Both the position numbers and the translations under genes were made by a program. Shown one piece after another: positions 50,691-59,395 of a DNA stretch of 64,000 nucleotides. The stretch is from NCBI GenBank assembly GCA_000023405.1, contig CP001643.1:744001-808000 (forward strand), written 5' to 3'. Origin of the DNA: Brachybacterium faecium DSM 4810 (GTDB lineage: Bacteria; Actinomycetota; Actinomycetes; Actinomycetales; Dermabacteraceae). Position 1 is the first letter of the stretch, and the number at the start of each line of letters is the position of its first letter. Under the pieces are notes generated by a model. It had not been told where the DNA came from. It made no database searches and saw only the letters and a program-made list of their open reading frames with translations.

Positions 50691-51080
50691 TCACGGCACC
50701 AGACACGCCCGGACCTCGTCGAACCAGTCGTCGTCGATCTGCCGGTTCGACACCGTCGAGGGCCACGTGTCGAGGCCGTCGCCCTGCCATCGCGGGATGA
50801 CGTGCAGGTGGAGGTGCGGCGCGGACTGATCCGAGCCGGGACCACTGGCGTTTAGGGCGTTCACGCCCCGCGCACCGAGAGACGTCTCCATGGCCCGAGC
50901 GACCTCTTGGGCGAGCAGCAACACTGCCTGCAGAGCCTCGGCGGAGGCATCGTGGATGGTGACGGCGTGCTCATTCGGCACCGCGAGCGTGTGCGCCGGG
51001 GAGAGTAAGCTCTCCGCTTCTCCGGTTCGACAGCGCCCTCCCCCCCTCCGGGCGATGGTCGAGGTGCGCGGCCAGCGCAT
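50691..51080 (-). pseudogene. HIT-family protein, N-terminally truncated
   Basis: Homology covers about 51020 to 50691: SPAHTLAVPNEHAVTIHDAS, VARAMETSLGARGVNALNAS, and the HIT motif APHLHLHVIPRW (HxHxHxx), then DDWFDEVRACL. The N-terminal 40 or so residues of a normal HIT protein (CxFC zinc pair and the EDD-x-x-AF segment before NPxxPGHTLVVP) are missing, and the sequence upstream of SPAHT does not match. HIT proteins are nucleotide hydrolases or transferases acting on AMP conjugates. The gene reads out of the island interior toward the amylase promoter; the truncation looks recombinational. Confidence 0.75.
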
Positions 51081-51207
51081 CGCGGTGAAGATCGCCCGCG
51101 ACGCCGCCTCCCGGGCGGCTGAGCGCCGCCCCGAGGGGCGACCTCGGCTCCCTGGTGTCGGCTCTCGTGGGATCCCCTGCAGATCGACCGGACCAGGTGC
51201 GGGTGCC

Positions 51208-52625
51208 TCAGGTCAGGACCAGGGAGAGCACGAGGTTCCACACGCAGATCACTGCCAAGATCCCGAGGCTGTACAGGATCGACGCTCTCAGGATGTCGCT
51301 CTCGCGCCCCGAGAGGCCGACGGCCCCGGCCGCTATGGCGATGGACTGCGGGGAGATCACCTTCGCGGCGTTCCCACCGGCCGTGTTGGCTCCGACGAAC
51401 AGCGCGGGATCGGAGCCGATGCCCTCGGCCGTGGCGACCTGCAAGGGAGCGAAGAGAGTGTTGTAGTTGACGACCGAGCCTGTGAGGAAGACGCCGATCC
51501 ACCCGATGACCGGTGCGATGAGCGGGAACAATGCCCCGGTCGCTGCGAGCGCGGATCCCATCGAGGAGGTGGCCGCGGCGTAGTTCGCGATGTTGGCCAG
51601 GACCAGGATGATGCTGATGCGGGCTATGGCTTTCCAGAGCTCCCCGATCGTCGCACCCAGCTCTCGGAGTAGTCGTCGGGCGCTCAGCTGCGGAGAGGTG
51701 AGGAAGGAGACCCGCACGGCCAGCAGGATCGCGGTCCCGGTGGCGCCGAGTGCGGAGAACGTCCATGTCGCGGTGACGACGTCACCGCTTGCGGAGGTGA
51801 CCGACCCGAAGAGTCCGGGGATGGGCACGGCGAGGGTGGTGAAGGACAGCACTCCGGTGGTGAAGAGCTCCTTGACCGGGGCAACGAGCACACGAGGATG
51901 AACCCGGTCAGGATGTAGAACGGGCTCCAGGCTGCGATCACCTCCCGCACGGAATGGGAGACTACCTCGACGGAGGCCTCTTCTCCCTCGCGGTACACGC
52001 GCCGTGGCCTCCAGATCCGGCACAGGCCGAAGATCGCGACCATGGTGAGGAGCCCGGAGGCGAGATCGGCGAGCTCCGGCCCGAGGAACCACAGCACTGA
52101 TCCCTGGACGAGGCTGAAGACGAGCGTGACGACGAGCGTGATGGGCCATGTCTCGCGCAGTCCACGCAGACCGTCGAGGGTGATCACCAGGAGGAACGGG
52201 ATCAGTATCGCGATCGGCACAACGAAATCGGGCGACCCCCCCTCCAGGAAGGCCCCGAAGGCGAAGCTGATCAGAAGGACCTGGATGCGCGAATCGGGGC
52301 TCACGGAGCGGATGGACGCTCGCACCACGTCGAATCGTCCGCTCGCGACGGCGGAACGGTACAGCCACACCGCCATGACGATGATGTAGGCGATCGGCCA
52401 CAGGGAGGTGAGGAGTCCCAGCAACGCCGACCCGGAGGCGGCGGAGAGCGGCATCCTGAAGACGGTGAACGCGACGAGCAGCTGCGCGGCCAGGGCGATG
52501 ACCGACGCGAGGATCCCCGAAAGCCTGAGGCCCACGAGACAGACGAGGAAGACGACGATCAGGACCAGAGCGGTCGATGCCGACAGCGCGATGTCGCCGA
52601 GAGGATCGATGTCCTGTGTCCACAT
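51208..52625 (-). pseudogene. L-lactate permease (LctP family), frameshifted
   Basis: About 470 residues in two frames, shorter than the usual 530-560. From ATG at 52625 (with CAGGAGCACCGC upstream): LLTSLWPIAYIIVMAVWLYR, FGAFLEGGSPDFVVPIAI and FSLVQGSVLWFLGPELADLA. Near 51881-51886 the frame changes: restoring one base gives ILVCSLAPVKELFTTGVLSF, and homology continues in the other frame with FLTGSVVNYNTLFAPLQ, ANTAGGNAAKVISPQSIAIA, ending VICVWNLVLSLVLT at 51208. LctP carries lactate or glycolate with protons. The usual LEGAAGFG(A/V)PVAI reads LEGGSPDFVVPIAI, consistent with three compensating indels. The IS5 copy 2 begins 26 bases upstream of the ATG. Confidence 0.8.
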
Positions 52626-52646
52626 GCGGTGCTCCTGATGGGGGAT

Positions 52647-53586
52647 CTAGGGCATGTCTGACAAATGTGCGGTCCACGCGATCACCGCGTTGAGCACCAC
52701 CGCGGCCCGGTAGGTCAGCGCGTGCTTGTCATAGCGAGTCGCGATCCCGCGCCACTGCTTGATGTGACAGTAGCGGCGTTCGACGACATTGCGGCCGCGG
52801 TAGGCGTCCGGGTCGAAGTTCGGCGGCCGGCCGCCGGCTGATCCGCGCCGCAGCCGATGCCCCTTCTGATCCTCGGGCTCGGGGATATGGGCGGTGATGC
52901 CCCTGGCGCGCAGATGCTTGCGGATCGCCCGCGAGGAGTAGGCCTTGTCGCCGCAGAGCCCATCCGGCCGGGTCCGTGGCCGCCCGAGGCGGCGGCCGAC
53001 CTTCAGCTGCTGCAGCAGCGGCAGAAGCATCGGTGAGTCGCCGGCCTGGCCGGGACTCAGCAGCACCACCAGCGGCAGTCCGCGGCCGTCGACGAGCTGG
53101 TGGATCTTCGTCGAGAGTCCGCCGCGCGAGCGGCCCAGGGCATGATCAGGCGGCTCTGGGGCCGGCCGGTCCGGCTGGCCCTGTGGCAGGCTCTGGGTCT
53201 GGGCCTGTGGATTCGTGTAGTTCGATCCAGCCCCCTGTGTGGCGACTGACGTTGGTCGCGTGCTGATGAGCGCGAGCGATCGTCGAATCCACCGAGACCG
53301 TTCAGTCGATCTGTCCGGCCTCGTCGGCTGCCGCGGTCAGTCGCTCCAGCACCCGGTCCCAGGTGCCCTCGGCGGCCATGCGCCGGTGCCAGGTCCAGAC
53401 CGTCTGCCAGGGACCGAAGACTTCGGGCAGATCGCGCCAGGCGATGCCGGTCCGATACCGGTAGATGATCGCCTCGACCATGGTCCGCGCATCGGCGAAG
53501 GGCCTGCCCTTGCGGCCTGTGGGGCGGGGAAGCATGTCGGCGATCATCGACCATTGGGCATCGGAGAGCACCTGGAACCTCGACAT
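52647..53586 (-). pseudogene. IS5-family transposase, copy 2, same TGA and frameshift as copy 1
   Basis: Reads leftwards. The 94-codon N-terminal ORF is 53302-53586 and ends at the TGA 53302-53304; the C-terminal ORF is 52647-53069. Both lesions occupy exactly the same relative positions as in copy 1, so the copies arose from one already-lesioned element. Confidence 0.85.
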
Positions 53587-53632
53587 CTGGCCAGTCTCGC
53601 AGGACGGGCGCTACATATTTGTCAGACATGCC
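52651..53632 (-). mobile_element. IS5-family insertion sequence, copy 2 (982 bp)
   Basis: Identical to copy 1 but inverted. Terminal repeats at 52651-52666 and 53617-53632, again bordered by CTAG at 52647-52650 and 53633-53636. With copy 1 it encloses 5.6 kb (47079-52646) and could mobilise it as a composite transposon or invert it by recombination. Confidence 0.9.
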
Positions 53633-53701
53633 CTAGCGGCGATGCGCAGCCCCTGCGGGAGAAGCCGACATCCCCTCCATGGCGGTGCACAGCCGGATTC
53701 G

Positions 53702-53887
53702 TCACCGGTGCAGGGCGGGCACCACCCCTGAGCTCTTCCCGGTGCTGCCGGGCGCCACACGGTCCGGGGTCACCTCGTGCGCATCCGCCGCTGCCTTCCG
53801 GGCCACGTCCAGAGAGCCCGCGACGGCATCGAGGTCCGGGTCCCAGACGTCGGCGCACTCGTCGAGCGTCACGGGGAGAGGCCCCAT
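53702..53887 (-). CDS. Small hypothetical protein beside the island
   Basis: 61 residues, MGPLPVTLDECADVWDPDLD, then AVAGSLDVARKAAADAHEVT. The composition (helical, acidic, DxAxxxAAADA) resembles the start of a WXG/ESX-like or other helical protein that has been cut short, but I cannot assign it. There is no SD and no clear -10 at the usual distance. It is the only candidate between the IS5 copy 2 border and the PH-like gene; the remaining 53637-53944 shows nothing else. Confidence 0.3.
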   Translation of the reverse strand: MGPLPVTLDECADVWDPDLDAVAGSLDVARKAAADAHEVTPDRVAPGSTGKSSGVVPALHR

Positions 53888-53944
53888 GGGCCGGTAGCGT
53901 CATCCGCGGACGATCCGGATCGCATCGTCGGGAGGGACGGGCCG

Positions 53945-54448
53945 ATGGCCGAGATCAGGTACCGGGCGCTCAGGACCGGGTGGATCCGCGCTGCTCTGGG
54001 AGGCGTCGTGGGTTTTGCCTGCCTGGTCATGCTCGGCGCGGGCGCTCTGCTGCTCACGCTGGACTCCGTCGCCGGGGCGCTGGGAGCAGTGATGTGCCTG
54101 GTGATCGTGCTCCTCAGCATCGCGATGGTGCTGCTCGGCACCCGGCTCCAGTTCACCGTCGATGACGCGGGCCTCACCCTCCTCCACTGGGTCCGCTCCC
54201 ACCGGATCCCGTGGGAGGAGGTCGCCGTGATCGAGCAGACCTCCGCCTACTGGACCTCAGGGGCGGTGGTGGTGGTGCTCAAGGAACCTTTCGGGCGGAG
54301 GATCACCGCGCTCGCGACCACGGATCGCATGGCGGTGTACCGCGGCGAGAACGTCGTCAGCTGGGGCAGCCCCGCCACGGAGCAGCGCCCGCCCACCCGG
54401 GCCGCGATCGATGCGCACCGGCGCTGGCTCGCGGGCTCGTCGCGGTAG
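53945..54448 (+). CDS. PH-domain-like membrane protein
   Basis: 167 residues. Two adjacent membrane helices (AALGGVVGFACLVMLGAG, LGAVMCLVIVLLSIAMVLLG, residues 13-65) precede a PH-like beta-domain (LQFTVDDAGLTLLHWVRSHR, IPWEEVAVIEQTS, VVVVLKEPFGRRITALATTD). This is the DUF6585/YdbT-like bPH architecture of small membrane proteins of unknown function. The ATG is preceded by GTCGGGAGGGACGGGCCG, a reasonable ribosome-binding site. It stands alone before the GntR-ABC cluster. Confidence 0.7.
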   Translation: MAEIRYRALRTGWIRAALGGVVGFACLVMLGAGALLLTLDSVAGALGAVMCLVIVLLSIAMVLLGTRLQFTVDDAGLTLLHWVRSHRIPWEEVAVIEQTSAYWTSGAVVVVLKEPFGRRITALATTDRMAVYRGENVVSWGSPATEQRPPTRAAIDAHRRWLAGSSR

Positions 54449-54502
54449 ATCGCCGCTCCTGTCGGGCCTCTTCGCCGTCATGCCCCTGTATCGCCGTACC
54501 CC

Positions 54503-54508
54503 TTGACG
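54503..54508 (+). promoter_or_regulatory. -35-like element of GntR-ABC operon
   Basis: TTGACG, with a -10-like TTCATT/TCATTA 17-18 bases downstream that lies within the left arm of the palindrome at 54524. Confidence 0.45.
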
Positions 54509-54523
54509 GCTCGTCGGTTCCAT

Positions 54524-54547
54524 GGTTCATTAGTGGAGTAATGAACC
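54524..54547. promoter_or_regulatory. Palindromic operator overlapping the GntR-ABC promoter
   Basis: GGTTCATTA (54524-54532), 6-bp spacer GTGGAG, TAATGAACC (54539-54547): perfect 9-bp arms. It overlaps the expected -10 and lies 40 bases before the GntR start, the classical layout for autorepression by a YtrA-type GntR dimer. Confidence 0.7.
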
Positions 54548-54586
54548 AACGGACCGTGGTGGCGTCCCGACGACGAGGGGGCTCGT

Positions 54587-54940
54587 GTGCTGGATGAGAC
54601 GAAGCCGCTCTTCATCGCGGTCGCGGAGCAGATCGAGGACGGGATCCTCGACGGGACCTATCCCGAGGATGGTCCGGTGCCCTCCACCAACGAACTGGCC
54701 GCCTTCCTGCGCATCAACCCCGCCACCGCCGGCAAGGGGCTGAACCGCCTGGCCGACACCGGCGTCCTGGTCAAGCGCCGAGGAGTGGGGATGTTCGTCG
54801 CCGTCGGCGCCTCCGCACTGCTGAGGCAGCGCAGGCGCGACGACTTCGCCCGCGACTACCTCGTCCCGCTGCTGCGCGAAGCCGCACACCTGGGCATCGG
54901 CACCCGAGAACTCACCGAGATGATGGAGGCCCTGCAATGA
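54587..54940 (+). CDS. GntR/YtrA-family transcriptional regulator
   Basis: 117 residues from GTG with GGGGG about seven bases upstream. Winged helix: PLFIAVAEQIEDGILDGTYP, PVPSTNELAAFLRINPATAG, KGLNRLADTGVLVKRRGVGM. The C-terminal tail is short (YtrA type), with no effector domain beyond about 45 residues. It most likely binds the palindrome at 54524-54547 and represses the operon in which it is the first gene. Its stop overlaps the ATPase start (ATGA). Confidence 0.92.
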   Translation: MLDETKPLFIAVAEQIEDGILDGTYPEDGPVPSTNELAAFLRINPATAGKGLNRLADTGVLVKRRGVGMFVAVGASALLRQRRRDDFARDYLVPLLREAAHLGIGTRELTEMMEALQ

Positions 54941-55815
54941 GTGCCGTCGAGATCCGCAACCTCACCAAGCACTACCGGGACGTCGCCGCCCTGGAGGGCG
55001 TCACCCTCGACCTCGCCGAAGGGCGCGTGCACGGATTGCTGGGCCGCAACGGCGCCGGCAAGACCACGCTGATGAAGCTGCTGACCGGGCAGATCTTCGC
55101 CTCCTCCGGCGAGATGCGCGTGCTCGGCGAGAACCCCGTGGAGAACGCGCGGGTGCTCACGCAGACCTGCTTCATCCAGGAGAGCCAGAAGTACCCCGAC
55201 GGCTTCCGGCCGCTGGACGTGCTGCGCATCGCCGAAGGCCTCTACCCCACCTGGGACCAGGCGCTCGCCCGCGAGCTGGTTGCCGAGTTCCGGCTGCCGG
55301 AGAAGCGGGTCATCAAGAAGCTCTCGCGCGGCCAGCTCTCCGCCGTCGGCATCATCGTCGGCCTCGCGTCCCGGGCGCCGCTGACCTTCTTCGACGAGCC
55401 CTACCTGGGCCTGGACGCCGTGGCCCGGCGCCTGTTCTTCGATCGACTGCTGGCCGACTTCTCCACGCATCCGCGCACCGTGGTCCTCTCCACCCACCAC
55501 ATCGACGAGGTCTCCAACCTGCTCGAGCACGTGGTGCTGCTGGACGAGGGCCGGGTCGCGATCTCCGAGGAGGCCGAGACGCTGCAGAACGCCGCGATCG
55601 AGGTCTCCGGCCGTCGCGACGAGGTCATGGCCTTCGCCGCTGGGGCCGATGTGCTCCACGTTCAGGAGATCGGCTCGCTGGCCACCGCCACCCTCCACGC
55701 AGAGCCCGGCGGCGCCGAGCGGGCCCGGGCCGCAGGGCTCCAGGTCGCGCCCGTCTCGCTGCAGAACTACATCGTCCATCGCACCACTGCCGCAGCCACG
55801 GCCGCGGCACGCTGA
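54937..55815 (+). CDS. ABC transporter ATP-binding protein
   Basis: 292 residues. Walker A GRNGAGKTTLMKLL near residue 33, signature LSRGQLSAVGI near 130 (LSxGQ, a slight variant of LSGGQ), Walker B APLTFFDEPYLGLD near 148 and a switch histidine in VVLSTHHIDEVSNL near 185. It powers the permease encoded next. Exporters with a YtrA-type regulator often respond to cell-envelope stress or antibiotics, but that is inference. The last 80 residues (VSGRRDEVMAFAAGADVLHV) form a small regulatory-type C-terminal domain. Confidence 0.95.
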   Translation: MSAVEIRNLTKHYRDVAALEGVTLDLAEGRVHGLLGRNGAGKTTLMKLLTGQIFASSGEMRVLGENPVENARVLTQTCFIQESQKYPDGFRPLDVLRIAEGLYPTWDQALARELVAEFRLPEKRVIKKLSRGQLSAVGIIVGLASRAPLTFFDEPYLGLDAVARRLFFDRLLADFSTHPRTVVLSTHHIDEVSNLLEHVVLLDEGRVAISEEAETLQNAAIEVSGRRDEVMAFAAGADVLHVQEIGSLATATLHAEPGGAERARAAGLQVAPVSLQNYIVHRTTAAATAAAR

Positions 55816-55828
55816 GAGGAGTTCCGAG

Positions 55829-56545
55829 ATGCGCTCACGCAACGTCATCGACATGCACCTGGTCAACCGGATGCAAGCCTTCGGTTGGCCGCTGCTCGCG
55901 GTCACCTTCGCCCTCGCGATCATCCTCGCCGTCGGCGCGATCGTCGGCTCCCAGGGCCCCGAGGCCCGGGCCGAAATGTACGAAGGGCTGCAGTGGAACG
56001 GGGCGATCTTCGCGCTGCTCGGGCCGCTGATCGGCTACGGCTTCACCTCCATGGGGCAGTACTTCCCCCTCGCTCTCGGACTGGGGCTGACCCGTCGCGA
56101 GTTCGCCGCCGGGGTGAGTGCGGTGTTCCTGGGCAACGCCCTCGTCTACTCCGTGCTGATCACGATCGGCAAGACCATCGAGAAAGCGACCGAGGGCTTC
56201 GGCCTGGGCATCCGCTTCTTCGACGTGTTCTACACCAGCACCGGCGCACCGTGGCAGACCCTGGTGCAGACCTTCCTGCTGATCCTCACCGTGCTGTTCC
56301 TCGGCGCCGCGATCACCGCGGCCTTCCTCCGCTTCGGTCAGGCGTTCCTCTGGATCTCCGGCGCCGTCCTGGCGCTGATCGGCCTGGGGATCCTCTCGGG
56401 AGTGCTCCTCCTCGACGGCTTCGGCCGGGGCCTGCTGGATCTCCTCACCATGGGCTGGGGGCCGTGGATGGCGGTGATCGCCGTGATCGGCGTGCTCTCG
56501 GCCGGTGCATGGTTGGTGCTGGTGCGGCGCACTCAGGTGAGCTGA
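55829..56545 (+). CDS. ABC transporter permease (small, YtrA-cluster type)
   Basis: 238 residues with about six transmembrane helices (PLLAVTFALAIILAVGAIVG, FALLGPLIGYGFTSMGQYFP, VFLGNALVYSVLITIGKTI, LLILTVLFLGAAITAAFLRF, ISGAVLALIGLGILSGVLL, WMAVIAVIGVLSAGAWLVLV). It begins 13 bases after the ATPase with GAGAGGAG, so it is in the same operon. The sequence GQYFPLALGLGLTRREFAAG resembles the permease subunit of small exporters; the substrate is unknown. Confidence 0.9.
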   Translation: MRSRNVIDMHLVNRMQAFGWPLLAVTFALAIILAVGAIVGSQGPEARAEMYEGLQWNGAIFALLGPLIGYGFTSMGQYFPLALGLGLTRREFAAGVSAVFLGNALVYSVLITIGKTIEKATEGFGLGIRFFDVFYTSTGAPWQTLVQTFLLILTVLFLGAAITAAFLRFGQAFLWISGAVLALIGLGILSGVLLLDGFGRGLLDLLTMGWGPWMAVIAVIGVLSAGAWLVLVRRTQVS

Positions 56546-56550
56546 GCCGG

Positions 56551-56556
56551 TACACT
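56551..56556 (+). promoter_or_regulatory. -10 hexamer for tRNA-Ser
   Basis: TACACT, 22 bases before the mature tRNA 5' end. Confidence 0.45.
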
Positions 56557-56578
56557 CCCGGGGTGCCTCCGGGCACCG

Positions 56579-56666
56579 GGAGGGTTGTCAGAGCGGCCGA
56601 ATGAGATGGTCTTGAAAACCATTGTGCAGCGATCCTGTACCGCGGGTTCGAATCCCGCACCCTCCG
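56579..56666 (+). tRNA. tRNA-Ser (anticodon TGA)
   Basis: 88 bases. Acceptor GGAGGGT (56579-56585) pairs with ACCCTCC (56659-56665), discriminator G56666. Anticodon loop CTTGAAA between ATGGT and ACCAT gives TGA, reading UCA. A long variable arm (TGTGCAGCGATCCTGTAC region) is typical of tRNA-Ser, and the T-loop GGTTCGAATCC is intact. CCA is not encoded. Just before it lies the hairpin GGTGCC-TCC-GGGCACC on the 5' leader. It is convergent with the DUF1684 gene, whose stop starts two bases after the tRNA. Confidence 0.97.
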
Positions 56667-56667
56667 C

Positions 56668-57492
56668 TCACCGGTCCGTGCGCGGGACCCGCTTCTCTCC
56701 GGCGCGGACCTCGACGGGGAGATGATTGCCGGCCGGCGGGCGCGGGCAGGTCGCCCAGCTGCTGAAGGCCGCCGGGAAGTTCACGGCGCGGTGGAGATCG
56801 ATGCGGGCGCTGTCCCCGTCGAGCTCGACCCCGACCACGCGCCAGTCCGCGCTGTCCGCCCCGGAGGTCTCGTCCGTGAACAGCAGCGACGACTCGCCCG
56901 TGAGCACCAGCTCCACGCTCTCGCCCCCGATCTCGACGCTCACGATGCCGGGGGAGGGCAGCTGCTGCTCGAGCCACGGCAGCGCGGAGCCGACCGTCAC
57001 CTCGGAGGGCTCGGCCCGGAACGTCCCGGTGAGCACGAACTCCGGAGCGTGGGGATAGGTGGGGACCGCGCTGAAGCCGGTGCGGCGCGGGGCCGCGGGG
57101 TCCAGCACCCGCAGGCCGGTGCGGCCGCCGCGGCGGATCACATCGACCTGCACGTCCTCGCCGACGTCCGCCAGGCGCACATCGCCCGGCGCGAGCAGGA
57201 GGGCCTGCCGCCGGCCACCCTCGGCGGTGACCTCGACCTGAGCGGGGTCGACGAGCAGCTCGACCGCGTCCCCCTCCCAGCTCACCTCGAGCCGGTCCTC
57301 GACGAGCCGCCACGCCCCGGGCAGGCCCTCGAAGGTCTGCTGCCCGGCGTCGGGGTCGACCCAGTGCAGGCCCACCTGCGCGAGGACGCCGTGCGGTGCC
57401 GCGAGGCTGCGGTCGCGCCGAGCACGGAACTCCTGCCAGGCGGCGGAGGCGGTGGCGGCGTCGGGAGCGGCGGACGGCGATGCGGTCATCAT
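56668..57492 (-). CDS. DUF1684 domain-containing protein
   Basis: 274 residues. WQEFRARRDRSLAAPHGVLA is the family start, GLHWVDPDAG and FVLTGTFRA follow, and the C-terminal DUF1684 signature is AVNFPAAFSSWATCPRPPAG followed by NHLPVEVRAGEK (normally NPxCAY near a CPxPPxxNxLxxxxRAGEK). The family is widespread and of unknown function; the usual NP-x-CAY is replaced by FPAAFS. The ATG at 57492 has AAGGAATC upstream, and a second in-frame ATG follows directly. It is divergent from ptsI. Confidence 0.88.
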   Translation of the reverse strand: MMTASPSAAPDAATASAAWQEFRARRDRSLAAPHGVLAQVGLHWVDPDAGQQTFEGLPGAWRLVEDRLEVSWEGDAVELLVDPAQVEVTAEGGRRQALLLAPGDVRLADVGEDVQVDVIRRGGRTGLRVLDPAAPRRTGFSAVPTYPHAPEFVLTGTFRAEPSEVTVGSALPWLEQQLPSPGIVSVEIGGESVELVLTGESSLLFTDETSGADSADWRVVGVELDGDSARIDLHRAVNFPAAFSSWATCPRPPAGNHLPVEVRAGEKRVPRTDR

Positions 57493-57605
57493 GATTCCTT
57501 TCGAGGGATATAAGGAGGAGTCTTCATCCTGCGTCGCGCCGTGTCGAGGACTGTGACTCCGGGTGACGGACCCCCGGTGGCGGGCACGGGGTGCTGCGGC
57601 CCGCG

Positions 57606-57611
57606 TACGAT
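57606..57611 (+). promoter_or_regulatory. -10-like hexamer upstream of ptsI
   Basis: TACGAT, 46 bases before the chosen ptsI start, giving a short leadered transcript with an AGAGGAG ribosome site. Confidence 0.35.
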
Positions 57612-57656
57612 ATGCGCCACGACACGCTTCCGATCCCGTCAGAGGAGATGGCAACG

Positions 57657-59375
57657 ATGGCCCAGTACACAGGTGTGGCAGTCAGCCCCGGGCGCGTGAT
57701 CGGGAAGATCCGCTCGATGGCACCGCCGGTCGCCGAGCCGCCGGCGGGGGAGAAGCTCGCCGAGGGCGCCGACGCGGCGGCCGAGGCCGAGCGGATCCCG
57801 GTCGCGGCCGCCGCGGTGCAGGCCTCGCTCATCCGCCTCGCGGAGCGCGCCACGGGCGACGGGAAGAAGATCCTCGAGGCCACCGCGCAGATGGCGGCCG
57901 ATCCTTCCCTCACCCAGACGGCGCAGGGCTTCGTCACCTCCGGCGGGAAATCGCCCGCGCGGGCCGTGTGGGAGGCCGGTGACCAGGTCGCCACCATGCT
58001 CGAGGGGCTCGGCGGGTACATGGCCGAGCGCGCCACCGACGTGCGCGACGTGCGCGCCCGCATCGTCGCCGAGCTGCGCGGCGAGCAGGCCCCGGGCATC
58101 CCGCAGGTCGAGGAACCGTTCGTGCTCACCGCGATCGACCTCGCCCCGGCGGACACCGCCACCCTCGACCCGACCCGGGTGATCGCCCTGGTCACCTCCG
58201 ACGGCGGCCCCCAGTCGCACACCGCGATCCTCGCCCGCCAGCTCGGGCTGCCCGCGATCGTCGCCGCGAAGAGCATCCACGAGTTCGCCGACGGCACGGA
58301 GGTGTTCGTCGATGCAGGGCTCGGCACCATCACCGACGAGGTCATCGAGGAGCACCACCGCTACGCCGAGGCGTGGGCCGAGCTGCAGCGGAACCCGCTG
58401 ACGTACGAGGGCGGGGGAGGGATCCTCGCCGACGGCACCCGGGTGCAGCTGCTGGCCAACATCGGCAGCGCCCAGGACGCCGAGAAGGCGGCGGCCGCGA
58501 ACGCCGACGGGGTGGGCCTGTTCCGCACCGAGTTCCTGTTCCTGGACCGGGAGGACGAGCCCGGCGTCGAGGAGCAGACGGCGGCCTACGCCGAGACCTT
58601 CGCGCACCTGCCGGGCAAGAAGGTGGTGGTGCGCACGATCGACGCGGGCGCCGACAAGCCTCTGCCCTTCCTCACCGACGCCGACGAGCCGAACCCCGCC
58701 CTCGGGGTGCGCGCCTACCGCACCTCGTGGGAGAAGCGCTCGGTGCTGACCAACCAGCTGGACGCGATCGCGGCCGCCGCCGCACGGTCGGAGGCGAGCC
58801 CCTGGGTGATGGCGCCGATGATCGCGACGGTGAACGAGACCGAGGACTTCGCCGCGCTGTGCCGTGAGCGCGGCCTGGAACCGGCCGGGATCATGGTCGA
58901 GACGCCCTCCGCGGCGATCACCGCGGATCGTCACCTCACCGCCTGCGACTTCGCCTCGATCGGCACCAACGACCTCACCCAGTACACGATGGCCGCGGAT
59001 CGCCAGCTCGGCTCGCTCGCGCATCTGAACAACCCCTGGCAGCCCGCGGTGCTCGCCCTGGTGAAGGCCACCTGCGACGGGGCCCGCACCGCCGGCGGGG
59101 ATCCCGAGGCCTTCGGCGAGAGCGCGAACAAGCCCGTGGGCGTGTGCGGGGAGGCCGCCGGCGATCCCGGCCTCGCCGTGGTGCTGGTGGGGCTGGGCGT
59201 GAACAGCCTGTCGATGACCCCGCGCTCCCTGCCCGCGGTCGCGAAGGTCCTCTCCACCGTGACCCTCGAACAGGCCAGGGCGCTCGCCGCGAAGGCCGTC
59301 GCCGCCCGCACCGCGGAGGACGCGATCAGCGCCGTCCGCGCCGAGCTGCCGATCCTCGGCGAGCTGGGGCTGTGA
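57657..59375 (+). CDS. ptsI: PTS enzyme I (phosphoenolpyruvate-protein phosphotransferase)
   Basis: 572 residues. The catalytic His is in TSDGGPQSHTAILARQLG near residue 190; the PEP-binding barrel has GVGLFRTEFLFLDRE, VRTIDAGADKPLPF and the signature IGTNDLTQYTMAADRQ near 440; VGVCGEAAGD carries the cysteine. It autophosphorylates with PEP and passes phosphate to HPr (ptsH, here on the other strand 100 bases away), supplying all PTS permeases including MtlA. The ATG at 57657 is nine bases after GAGGAG; the ATG at 57648 directly touches it. Confidence 0.96.
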   Translation: MAQYTGVAVSPGRVIGKIRSMAPPVAEPPAGEKLAEGADAAAEAERIPVAAAAVQASLIRLAERATGDGKKILEATAQMAADPSLTQTAQGFVTSGGKSPARAVWEAGDQVATMLEGLGGYMAERATDVRDVRARIVAELRGEQAPGIPQVEEPFVLTAIDLAPADTATLDPTRVIALVTSDGGPQSHTAILARQLGLPAIVAAKSIHEFADGTEVFVDAGLGTITDEVIEEHHRYAEAWAELQRNPLTYEGGGGILADGTRVQLLANIGSAQDAEKAAAANADGVGLFRTEFLFLDREDEPGVEEQTAAYAETFAHLPGKKVVVRTIDAGADKPLPFLTDADEPNPALGVRAYRTSWEKRSVLTNQLDAIAAAAARSEASPWVMAPMIATVNETEDFAALCRERGLEPAGIMVETPSAAITADRHLTACDFASIGTNDLTQYTMAADRQLGSLAHLNNPWQPAVLALVKATCDGARTAGGDPEAFGESANKPVGVCGEAAGDPGLAVVLVGLGVNSLSMTPRSLPAVAKVLSTVTLEQARALAAKAVAARTAEDAISAVRAELPILGELGL

Positions 59376-59395
59376 CCGGCTGAGCCCGCACACGT

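Noticed and set aside
51059-51175. Possible C-terminal fragment of LarC (VEVRGQRIAVKIARDA, then PEG) on the plus strand next to lctP
   Set aside because: Only about 30 residues with weak resemblance. The lactate context is suggestive but not enough for a call.
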